Assembly: GCA_964490725.1 (NCBI GenBank) | Contig: CAZBDU010000070.1 | Location: forward strand, 1 to 27,129 | From: CAZBDU01 sp964490725 | GTDB lineage: Bacteria > Spirochaetota > Spirochaetia > SZUA-6 > DRHE01 | Direction: 5' to 3' | DNA length: 27,129 bases | Shown: piece after piece, positions 1 through 6,605 of the stretch | How the letters are laid out: every line of letters starts with the position of its first letter | Position numbering within the stretch: position 1 is the first letter of the stretch | Translations under genes and position numbers: made by a program | Notes under the pieces: generated by a model | What the model was told of the DNA's origin: nothing | Database searches by the model: none | Seen by the model: the letters and a program-made list of their open reading frames with translations, nothing else

Positions 1-4
1 GCCC

Positions 5-68
<64 letters not shown>

Positions 69-96
69 CCCGGGCGGGCCGGCCCCCCGGGACCCT

Positions 97-414
97 TCAG
101 GCTTCGCTTCCGGACTTTTCCGAGCTTCTTGAATCGGAGCCCTTCGACTCCGAGCCCTTGGACTCCCCGCTCTTGGGCTCCGAGCTCCCCGCGGAGCTCT
201 TGCCGGAGCCGTTGCCGCCGATGGAAGAGCTCTTCCTGTAGTCGGTGGTGTAGAAGCCGCTTCCCTTGAAGATGATCCCCAGCCCGCCCCCGAACAGCCG
301 CCTCAAGGCCGACTTGCTACACCTGGGGCAGCGCTTCAGAGGCTCGTCGGTGATGCGCTGCAGCTCCTCGAAATGGTATCCGCAAGCTTTGCACTCGTAT
401 TCGTAGGTTGGCAT
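97..414 (-). CDS. FmdB-family zinc-ribbon protein
   Basis: A 105-residue protein starting MPTYEYEC, the signature opening of the FmdB/CxxC_CXXC_SSSS family. Two zinc-knuckle pairs are visible, C8-x2-C11 and C29-x2-C32, followed by the conserved GIIFKGSGFYTTDY segment (about 46-59). From residue 60 the protein becomes a low-complexity Ser/Gly/Lys/Glu tail with repeated GS(E/D)SK-like units. The family is called regulatory in Methylophilus, but its biochemical role is not settled; zinc binding is the safe inference. The ATG has an AGGAG ribosome site six bases upstream. It lies 84 bp after hisF on the same strand and may be the operon's last gene or have its own promoter. The stop codon is at 97-99, next to the poly-G region. 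Confidence 0.85.
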   Translation of the reverse strand: MPTYEYECKACGYHFEELQRITDEPLKRCPRCSKSALRRLFGGGLGIIFKGSGFYTTDYRKSSSIGGNGSGKSSAGSSEPKSGESKGSESKGSDSRSSEKSGSEA

Positions 415-498
415 CAGATACTCCTGCGGTAATATTGCACAGCAGCTCGTTTGGGCGTCTGAAAAATACTACGAAATGCCCATGCGGGACAACAGCTC

Positions 499-1263
499 CT
501 AACGGCGCACCGGAACTCCCCGGGCGGCCAGAAACTCCTTGATCCCCGGGATCGAGTAGGCGCCGAAATGGACCATCGAGGCGATCAGCGCCGCGTCGGC
601 CCGTCCCCGGAGGAACACTTCCTCCAGGTGCTGCGGCCTGCCCGCCCCTCCCGAGGCCACCACCGGGACCCCGACGTTTTCGCTGATCAACCGCGTCAGC
701 GTGAGCTCGTAGCCGTCCTGGGTGCCGTCCGCGTCCATGGAGTTGAGCACGATCTCCCCGGCGCCCAGGCCCTCGGCGCGCCGCGCCCACTCCAGGGCGT
801 CCAGGTCCGTGGGCGTGCGGCCCCCGTCGATGAACACGCGGTAGCCGCAGGGAAGGCTCCCGTCCCGGGCGGCGTCCATTCCCAGCACGATGCATTGGGA
901 GCCGAACAGGGAGGCGCCCTGCTCGATGATCGACGGGTGGCGCACCGCCTGCGAGTTGACGCTGATCTTCTCCGCTCCCGCCAGCAGAACGGCGCGCATG
1001 TCCTCCACCGAGGCGATCCCCCCGCCCACGGCGAAGGGGATGAAGATCACCTCGGCAACGCGGCGCACCGTGTCGATGAAGAGCTTCCGGCGCTCCGCCG
1101 AGGCGGTGATGTCGTAGAAGACCAGCTCGTCCACGCCTTCCTGGTAGTAGCGGCGCGCCATCTCCACCGGGTCGCCGACGTCGCGGTTGTCCTTGAAGCG
1201 CACCCCTTTGGTGGTCCGCCCGTCCCTCACGTCCAGGCAGACGATGATCCGTTTGGCCAGCAT
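499..1263 (-). CDS. hisF: Imidazole glycerol phosphate synthase, cyclase subunit HisF
   Basis: A 254-residue (beta/alpha)8 protein. With HisH it makes imidazole glycerol phosphate and AICAR from PRFAR and ammonia in histidine synthesis. The acid/base aspartates fall at the family's usual positions, D11 (CLDVRDG) and D130 (GMDAARDG). The phosphate-binding glycine turns (AVGGGI near 78-83 and VVASGGAG towards the C-terminus) are present. The reading frame stays open upstream to 1515, but that part is hisH read out of frame. The true start is the ATG at 1263, which shares one base with the hisH stop (TGATG), implying translational coupling in the HisH:HisF heterodimer. No other his gene lies in the window. 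Confidence 0.95.
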   Translation of the reverse strand: MLAKRIIVCLDVRDGRTTKGVRFKDNRDVGDPVEMARRYYQEGVDELVFYDITASAERRKLFIDTVRRVAEVIFIPFAVGGGIASVEDMRAVLLAGAEKISVNSQAVRHPSIIEQGASLFGSQCIVLGMDAARDGSLPCGYRVFIDGGRTPTDLDALEWARRAEGLGAGEIVLNSMDADGTQDGYELTLTRLISENVGVPVVASGGAGRPQHLEEVFLRGRADAALIASMVHFGAYSIPGIKEFLAARGVPVRR

Positions 1264-1877
1264 CACGGTTCCCAGGCCAGGAAGTTGGCCAGCAGCCGCA
1301 GGCCCGCCGGCCCGGACTTCTCGGGGTGGAACTGGACGGCCGCCAGGTTGTCCCGCCCCACCGCGGCGGCGAAGCGCCGGCCGTACTCGCTTTCCGCGAG
1401 AATCTCCTCCCTGACCGCAGGCAGCGGGTAGTAGGAATGAACGAAGTAGAAGAAGGTTCCGTCCGGGATTCCGGCGAAGATGGGATGCGGGCGCACCTGG
1501 AAGAGGCGGTTCCATCCCATGTGGGGAACCTTCAGTCCCTCAGCCCGCGGGAAACGCAGCACCTCCCCGGGGAGGATCCCCAGGCAGCGGGTGTCCCGCT
1601 CCTCCGAGCGGGCAAACACCACCTGGCAGCCGATGCAGATGCCCAGCAGGGGCCTTCCGGAGGCGTGGAAGCCGCGGATGGCCGCGTCCAGCCCCGTACG
1701 CTGAAGCTCCGTCATGGCCGCGCGGGCCTCCCCAACGCCGGGGAAGATGAGCCGCGAAGCCCGCTCCACCTCCTGCGGGCGGTCGGTGACGGCGAAATCG
1801 GCGCCCAGGTGCTCCAGGGCCGTCTGCACGCTGCGCAGGTTCCCGGCCTGGTAGTCCACCACCACCGTCTCAGCCAC
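1263..1877 (-). CDS. hisH: Imidazole glycerol phosphate synthase, glutaminase subunit HisH
   Basis: A 204-residue class I glutamine amidotransferase that feeds ammonia to HisF. The N-terminus MAETVVVDYQAGNLRSV is typical of HisH. The triad is complete: nucleophile C81 in LLGICIGCQ, H184 and E186 in VQFHPEKSG. The oxyanion-strand region PGVGE (46-50) is also present. The start is GTG, with GGAG six bases upstream. It overlaps the preceding lipoprotein gene by 8 bp and hisF by one base, so it is part of the ileS-led operon. Length is normal for the family. Confidence 0.95.
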   Translation of the reverse strand: MAETVVVDYQAGNLRSVQTALEHLGADFAVTDRPQEVERASRLIFPGVGEARAAMTELQRTGLDAAIRGFHASGRPLLGICIGCQVVFARSEERDTRCLGILPGEVLRFPRAEGLKVPHMGWNRLFQVRPHPIFAGIPDGTFFYFVHSYYPLPAVREEILAESEYGRRFAAAVGRDNLAAVQFHPEKSGPAGLRLLANFLAWEP

Positions 1878-2730
1878 GGCCAGCTCCGATGAGCGCCTGG
1901 ATCAGCCCCAGCGTCTCCCGGGCGGACAGGCGCAGGCCCGAGAGGCGGATGCCCGACGGCTCCATCGTTACCTCCATCCCCTTCAGGCGCTCCGCCACGT
2001 CCGGCAGCTGCTGCTCCCGCAGCAGCGCCACCACGGCCAGACGGAGCAGCGACTCCAGGATGCGAGCGTTCTTCACCTCCTCCAGCCCGAAGAAGGCCCC
2101 CACCGCCACCCCGTCCCCCGCAGGCCGCGCCGTGACCCAGCTCCGGCGAATCGGCAGGCGGCTCAAGCCCGCCGCGCCGCCGGAATCGGGCAGAACCGGA
2201 AAGAACACGATCAGCTCGCTGGTCTCCATGTCCCTCCGTGCCGCCTGGGGCAGAGGGTCCGGACCCGGCTGGCGCAGCAGGGCCAGCAGGCGTTCCATAC
2301 CCGCGGTGGCCACCAGGATCAGCCTTCTTTCGGGCAGAGCCAGCTGCAGCGGCTCCCGCCGGCTCGCCCAGAACTCGCCGCCAGGCCCCTGCCGCTGCCA
2401 GTCGGGGCTGCACCCCAGCTGCCAGCTCAGGCTTCCAGAGGGGTAGTCGCCCAAGGCTATGGCGGCCATCTCGGGAGGGGCCCCCGGCCTCAGGCGGAGG
2501 GAGGCGTACAGCCGCTCGGTGCGCCTGAGCGCCTCGCGGAGCTGCACGTCCTTCCCGCCTCCGGGAAGGAGATCCGCCAGCAGGTCCTGGAAGGCATCGA
2601 GCCGGGCGGCCAGGTACAGGGTGTCCCCCGGGGGCAGGGCCGCCATCCAGTCGCGGCTGCGGCGTTCCGGCAGCGTCGCGCAGGAGGCCAGCAGGGCGAC
2701 GGCGGCCAGGAGCGCCGGCAGCCGCTTCAT
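1870..2730 (-). CDS. Putative lipoprotein of unknown function
   Basis: A 286-residue protein beginning MKRLPALLAAVALLASC, a short basic N-terminus and hydrophobic stretch ending in a type II signal peptidase lipobox (LASC, lipidated C17). The mature part is predicted soluble, rich in Leu and Arg, with segments such as GDTLYLAARLDAFQDLL and LSARETLGLIQALIGAGRG. I do not recognise a domain; it has the look of spirochaete periplasmic or outer-surface lipoproteins that measure a quantity over an alpha/beta fold, but that is impression only. The ATG at 2730 was chosen because it overlaps the ileS stop as ATGA, has GAGGAG just upstream and starts the signal peptide; the open frame upstream of it is ileS in another frame. 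Its 3' end overlaps hisH by 8 bp. Confidence 0.8.
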   Translation of the reverse strand: MKRLPALLAAVALLASCATLPERRSRDWMAALPPGDTLYLAARLDAFQDLLADLLPGGGKDVQLREALRRTERLYASLRLRPGAPPEMAAIALGDYPSGSLSWQLGCSPDWQRQGPGGEFWASRREPLQLALPERRLILVATAGMERLLALLRQPGPDPLPQAARRDMETSELIVFFPVLPDSGGAAGLSRLPIRRSWVTARPAGDGVAVGAFFGLEEVKNARILESLLRLAVVALLREQQLPDVAERLKGMEVTMEPSGIRLSGLRLSARETLGLIQALIGAGRG

Positions 2731-5700
2731 GCGCTCCTCTCGCCGGTGGCCGCCTCCAGGAAGACCGAGCAGCGCTCCGAGCCGCAGTCCAGCTCCCGGG
2801 ACTGCTCGTGGCGGCGCCACTCCCAGGAAACGGCCAGGGTCTCGCCGGCCAGGTGATCCTGGTATTCCTCCACGGCCTCCTGGACCGGCCTGGGGCCCTC
2901 CAGGTACAGGCGGATACGGTCCGTCACGTTGAGGTCCATCTCCCGGCGCAGGTTCTGGATCCCCCGCACCAGGTCGCGGACGATTCCCTCGCGGACCAGC
3001 TCCGGGGTGAGCTCCTGATCCAGCGCCACCGTCAGAGAGCCCTCGTTCAGGACCTTCAGGTTGTCCTTCTCCCGGCGGGTGATGCTTACCGCCTCCATGG
3101 TGAGGTCGAAGCTCCGCCCGCCCGCCTCCAGGGAGAGGGTGGCCCCTTCCAGGAGCGACTGGATCTCCCGCATGGTGAGCGCCTCGATGCGCCGCGCCGC
3201 GCTCTTCATGGCGCTTCGCAGCTGCTTCCCCAGGACGCGGTAGTTCGGCTTGGCCGAGTACTCCACCAGCTCTTCCTCGTTCTCCCGGAAGACCACCGTC
3301 TTGACGTTGAGCTCCTCCTTGATGATCTCCTCCATTTCAATGAGGACGCGCCTGGCCCGCTGGTCCCTGGTCACCAGGTGCAGCGCCCTGAGGGGCTGGC
3401 GGATCTTCAGGTTGTGCAGGGAACGCAGGGCCCTGCCCATGCTCACCGCCTGCCGGGTGAGCTTCATCTTCTGCTCCAGCTCGGGGTTGCGCAGGGCCGG
3501 GTCGTAGCCGGGGTACTCGGTCAGGTGCACCGACTCCGGCCCGTCCTCCCCATGGAGATTGCGGTAGATCTCTTCGGTGATGAAGGGGATGAAGGGAGCC
3601 GCCACCTTCACCAGCTTCAGAAGCACCGCGTAGAGGGTCTGGTAGGCCTGCTCCTTGTCCAGGTCGTTTTCGCTCTTCCAGAAGCGCCGCCTGGAGCGAC
3701 GGATGTACCAGTTGTTCAGGGAGTCGATGAACTCCACGAAGGGGGCGATGGCCCGCTGCAGATCGTAGAGCTCCAGCTGCCCGCTCACCTCCTGCACCAT
3801 CCGTTCGGACTCCGAGAGGATCCAACGGTCCAGAGGGTTCTCCGGGTTCTCCGGGGCCGCGGCCGGGGCCGCTCCGTCGATGTTGGCGTAGGTGACGAAG
3901 AAGCTGTAGGCGTTCCAGAGAGGGATGATGACGTTCTTGAGCACCTCCCGCACGCCGCCGTCGGAGTAGCGCAGATCCTCCGCCTTCACGCAGGCCGAGT
4001 CCATCAGGAACAGCCTCAAGGCGTCCGCCCCGAACTCGTTCATCACCTCCATGGGGTCCGTGTAGTTGCGAGCGCTCTTGGACATCTTCTTGCCGTCCTC
4101 CGCCAGCACCAGGCCGTTCACCACCACGTTGCGGTACGCAGGGGTGCCGAACAGCGCCGCCGCCAGGACGGTGAGGGTGTAGAACCAGCCCCGCGTCTGG
4201 TCCAGGCCCTCGGAGATGAAGTCCGCCGGGAAGTTGGCCTCGAAGTGCTCCTTGTGCTCGAAGGGATAGTGGTTCTGCCCGTAGGGCATGGCCCCCGACT
4301 CGAACCAGCAGTCCAGCACCTCGGGGATGCGCCTCATGGTGCCGCCACAGGCGCTGCAGGGAAAGACGATCTCGTCGACGAAGTGCTTGTGCAGATCCTC
4401 CGGCCTGGCCCCGGACAGCTCCTCGAGCTCGGCCCTGCTGCCGACGCAGGCCGTCTCCTGGCAGGACTCGCACTTCCAGATGGGTATGGGGTTTCCCCAG
4501 TAGCGATTGCGCGAGATGGCCCAGTCGCGTGCACCCTCCAGCCACTTGCCGAAACGGCCGTCCCGCAGATGCTCGGGAACCCAGTGGATGGTGGCGTTGG
4601 CCTGGAGCATCGTGGACTTGATCTTGCCAACGTCCACGAACCAGGAGGAGATGGCCCGGTAGATCAGGGGGGAGGCGCAACGCCAGCAATGGGGGTAGCT
4701 GTGCTGGTAGGTGGCGTGGTGTACCACCGCGCGGCGGGCCTTCAGGTCGCGGATGATCGCCTTGTCCGCATCCTTCACGAACTGTCCCTGGTAGTCGGAG
4801 ACCTCTTCGGTGAAGCGGCCCTCCGCGTCCACCGGGCAGACCGTGGGAACCTCCGTGTCCTTCAGCAGCGAGTAGTCCTCTTCCCCGAAGCCGGGCGCCG
4901 TGTGGACGATCCCGGTGCCGTCTTCGGTGGACACGTAGTCGGCCAGGTAGGTCCTGAAGGCCCCCTTTGACCTCAAATCCGCGAAGTAGGGAAAAAGCGG
5001 CTCGTACTCCACGCCCGAAAGCTCCCGCCCCGGGAGCTCGGCCACTACCCGGTACTCCTCACCACCTTTATAGTAGGCTTCGAGCCTGTCCCGCGCCAGG
5101 ATGTAGTGCTCCTGTCCGTCCTGCACCTCCACGTAGGTGATCTCCGGGCCCAGCGCCAGCGCCAGGTTCGAGGGAAGCGTCCATGGCGTGGTGGTCCAGG
5201 CCAGGAAGTACGTGTCGGGGCGCCCCTGGAGGCGGAACTTCACCGTCAGAGAGGGGTCCTGAACGTCCTGGTAGCCCCCCAGGTTCAGCTCGAAGTTGGA
5301 CAGCGCCGTGGAGCAGCGCGGGCAGTAGGGCAGGATATAGAATCCCTCGTACATCAACCCCCGCCGCCACAGCTCCTTCACCACCCACCAGATGGACTCC
5401 ATGTAGTCCGGGTCCATGGTCTTGTAGTCGTTGTCGAAGTCCACCCAGCGGCCCAGGCGCGTGATGATCCGGCGCCACTCGCGGGTGTAGCGCAGCACGA
5501 TGGAGCGGCAGGACTCGTTGAAGCGGGCCACGCCGAACTCCTCGATCTGCCGCTTGCCCGAGATGCCCAGCTCCTTCTCCATCTCGTACTCCACGGGCAG
5601 CCCGTGGCAGTCCCAGCCGAAGCGACGCTCCACCTTCATCCCCTTCATGGCCTTGTAGCGAGGGATGATGTCCTTGATGGTCCCGGGCACGAAATGGCCG

Positions 5701-5867
5701 AAATGAGGCAGTCCCGTGGCGAAGGGAGGCCCGTCGTAGAACACGTACTCCTCGCGGCCTTCCCGTTGGCGGATGGACTCGGGGAAGATGTCCTGCTCCG
5801 CCCAGAAGGCCAGGATCCTCTCCTCCATGTCGGGAAAGCTGACTTTGGGGTCGACCGGATCGTACAA
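2727..5867 (-). CDS. ileS: Isoleucyl-tRNA synthetase (long, eukaryote-like type)
   Basis: A 1046-residue class Ia synthetase charging tRNA-Ile. The HIGH motif reads HFGH at 55-58 and KMSKS is intact at 594-598. The CP1 editing domain is present, with WTTTPWTLPSN and GTGIVHTAPGFGEEDY. Cysteine pairs (PYCPRC, CESC, CSAC) suit the zinc-binding insertion. The sequence DGPPFATGLPHFGH, the length and the C-terminal extension match the second IleRS type, which is often insensitive to mupirocin; that property is inferred from the family. The start is TTG with AGGAGG five bases upstream; the next in-frame ATG (residue 14) would cut the conserved N-terminus. It heads an operon with the lipoprotein, hisH and hisF. 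A strong promoter lies about 70 bp upstream. Confidence 0.97.
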   Translation of the reverse strand: MYDPVDPKVSFPDMEERILAFWAEQDIFPESIRQREGREEYVFYDGPPFATGLPHFGHFVPGTIKDIIPRYKAMKGMKVERRFGWDCHGLPVEYEMEKELGISGKRQIEEFGVARFNESCRSIVLRYTREWRRIITRLGRWVDFDNDYKTMDPDYMESIWWVVKELWRRGLMYEGFYILPYCPRCSTALSNFELNLGGYQDVQDPSLTVKFRLQGRPDTYFLAWTTTPWTLPSNLALALGPEITYVEVQDGQEHYILARDRLEAYYKGGEEYRVVAELPGRELSGVEYEPLFPYFADLRSKGAFRTYLADYVSTEDGTGIVHTAPGFGEEDYSLLKDTEVPTVCPVDAEGRFTEEVSDYQGQFVKDADKAIIRDLKARRAVVHHATYQHSYPHCWRCASPLIYRAISSWFVDVGKIKSTMLQANATIHWVPEHLRDGRFGKWLEGARDWAISRNRYWGNPIPIWKCESCQETACVGSRAELEELSGARPEDLHKHFVDEIVFPCSACGGTMRRIPEVLDCWFESGAMPYGQNHYPFEHKEHFEANFPADFISEGLDQTRGWFYTLTVLAAALFGTPAYRNVVVNGLVLAEDGKKMSKSARNYTDPMEVMNEFGADALRLFLMDSACVKAEDLRYSDGGVREVLKNVIIPLWNAYSFFVTYANIDGAAPAAAPENPENPLDRWILSESERMVQEVSGQLELYDLQRAIAPFVEFIDSLNNWYIRRSRRRFWKSENDLDKEQAYQTLYAVLLKLVKVAAPFIPFITEEIYRNLHGEDGPESVHLTEYPGYDPALRNPELEQKMKLTRQAVSMGRALRSLHNLKIRQPLRALHLVTRDQRARRVLIEMEEIIKEELNVKTVVFRENEEELVEYSAKPNYRVLGKQLRSAMKSAARRIEALTMREIQSLLEGATLSLEAGGRSFDLTMEAVSITRREKDNLKVLNEGSLTVALDQELTPELVREGIVRDLVRGIQNLRREMDLNVTDRIRLYLEGPRPVQEAVEEYQDHLAGETLAVSWEWRRHEQSRELDCGSERCSVFLEAATGERSA

Positions 5868-5937
5868 CGCTGCCTCCTGTGCGCTGATGGGCTGTGGTCA
5901 CCGGAATCTCTAAAAGACTCGATGGGTGGGCGCGTTA

Positions 5938-5967
5938 AATATAGGGAAAAAGAAAAATCGCTGTCAA
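5938..5967 (-). promoter_or_regulatory. Sigma-70 promoter of the ileS operon
   Basis: On the minus strand, TTGACA (5967-5962) and TATATT (5943-5938) are separated by 18 bases with an A/T-rich spacer. Predicted transcription starts near 5931, giving a leader of about 64 nt before the TTG start of ileS. The spacer doubles as the T-tract of the hairpin at 5968-5992. The leader is too short for a T-box and lacks a T-box motif. Confidence 0.75.
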
Positions 5968-5992
5968 GCTCAAGGGCCTCGAGCCCTCGAGC
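5968..5992 (-). terminator. Candidate terminator of the ferritin-like gene
   Basis: Minus-strand inverted repeat, arms GCTCGAGGGC and GCCCTTGAGC (one G-T wobble), loop of five bases. It is followed after about ten bases by a T-rich stretch, ATTTTTCTTTTT. It lies about 50 bp downstream of the ferritin-like stop and immediately upstream of the ileS promoter. The T-tract is not directly adjacent to the stem, which lowers confidence. Confidence 0.4.
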
Positions 5993-6043
5993 CGCCGGGC
6001 CGGTCAGCCGGTCTTGGGACCGCGCTCCGCGGCCGGGGGGCTT

Positions 6044-6514
6044 TCAGTTCTCCTTGAGGATCTCCAGGTCGTAGCGGTCCTGCACCCAGGACTTGTGCTT
6101 GGCCTCCTCCCCGGCGAGCAGCGAGAAGAGGCCCCGAAGGTCCTCGACCTGTGCGGCCGCGGCCAGACCTCGGTAGAGGGCCTCCGCCTGTCCCTCCTTC
6201 TTGATCACCAGGATGAGGAAGTCGCCATACTCCATGTCGGGCGAAAAGGGCACGTCCACCAGGAACTGGTCCAGCTTCAGGTCCTCCGCCGGGCCGGGAG
6301 CAAAGGAGGAGGCGATCCTGCCGCCCCGCTGCGCTTCCCGGAGCTTGCGCTCGTGTTCCTGCTCCATGCCGGCCATGGACAGGAGAAGCTGTCCGAACCC
6401 CTGGCGGTCGGTGCGGCGGGCGTAGTCCCTGTACAGCGTCTGCGCCTGCCGTTCGCGCTCGATCGCGAAGGCAACGATCTCCTCTACCGTATTCAGCCTC
6501 TTGCCGTTCTCCAT
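6044..6514 (-). CDS. Ferritin-like (rubrerythrin-type) di-iron protein
   Basis: A 156-residue, all-helical protein with the duplicated carboxylate/ExxH pattern of the ferritin-like superfamily: E19/E21 in AIERER, E51-x2-H54 in EQEHE, E107 in KKEGQAEALY and E137-x2-H140 in GEEAKH. These would bind a diiron centre in a four-helix bundle. There is no C-terminal rubredoxin domain, so it is an erythrin-like protein rather than a full rubrerythrin. The role is probably peroxide or iron handling in an anaerobe, inferred from the family. The ATG at 6514 was chosen over upstream in-frame codons because the upstream stretch is unlike the family and contains the promoter; no Shine-Dalgarno is visible. 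It diverges from the HEAT-cyclase gene. Confidence 0.85.
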   Translation of the reverse strand: MENGKRLNTVEEIVAFAIERERQAQTLYRDYARRTDRQGFGQLLLSMAGMEQEHERKLREAQRGGRIASSFAPGPAEDLKLDQFLVDVPFSPDMEYGDFLILVIKKEGQAEALYRGLAAAAQVEDLRGLFSLLAGEEAKHKSWVQDRYDLEILKEN

Positions 6515-6520
6515 GCCTGC

Positions 6521-6550
6521 ATCATAGCCGGCGATGCGTTGCGTTGACAA
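6521..6550 (-). promoter_or_regulatory. Sigma-70 promoter of the ferritin-like gene, leaderless
   Basis: Minus strand TTGTCA (6550-6545), 18-base spacer, TATGAT (6526-6521). Only six bases separate the -10 box from the ATG at 6514, so transcription would start at or next to the A of the ATG. The absence of a ribosome binding site agrees with a leaderless mRNA. The -35 box overlaps that of the divergent promoter on the plus strand. Confidence 0.65.
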
Positions 6551-6573
6551 GGAAAGCTCCTTGTGAGTAGACT
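6544..6573 (+). promoter_or_regulatory. Candidate promoter of the HEAT-cyclase gene
   Basis: Plus strand TTGACA (6544-6549), 18-base spacer, TAGACT (6568-6573, four of six consensus bases). Start predicted near 6580, about 26 nt before the ATG at 6606. The -35 box is nearly the same bases, read on the other strand, as the ferritin-like promoter's -35, so RNA polymerase probably cannot occupy both at once. Confidence 0.5.
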
Positions 6574-6605
6574 TCTGGCAACCCAGGGACCGGCGTCGAC
6601 AGCAC

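Noticed and set aside
1263..1515. N-terminal extension of hisF
   Set aside because: The open frame continues upstream, but this DNA codes for hisH in another frame and the ATG at 1263 gives the standard HisF N-terminus and D11/D130 numbering.
2808..4970. Open frame of 720 codons on the plus strand
   Set aside because: It is entirely antisense to ileS, whose motifs are unmistakable. Its translation is low-complexity Leu/Val/His/Gln-rich, as expected from the codon bias of a GC-rich gene read backwards.
5868..5937. T-box riboswitch before ileS
   Set aside because: The leader from the predicted start is only about 64 nt, with no conserved T-box sequence and no terminator/antiterminator pair.
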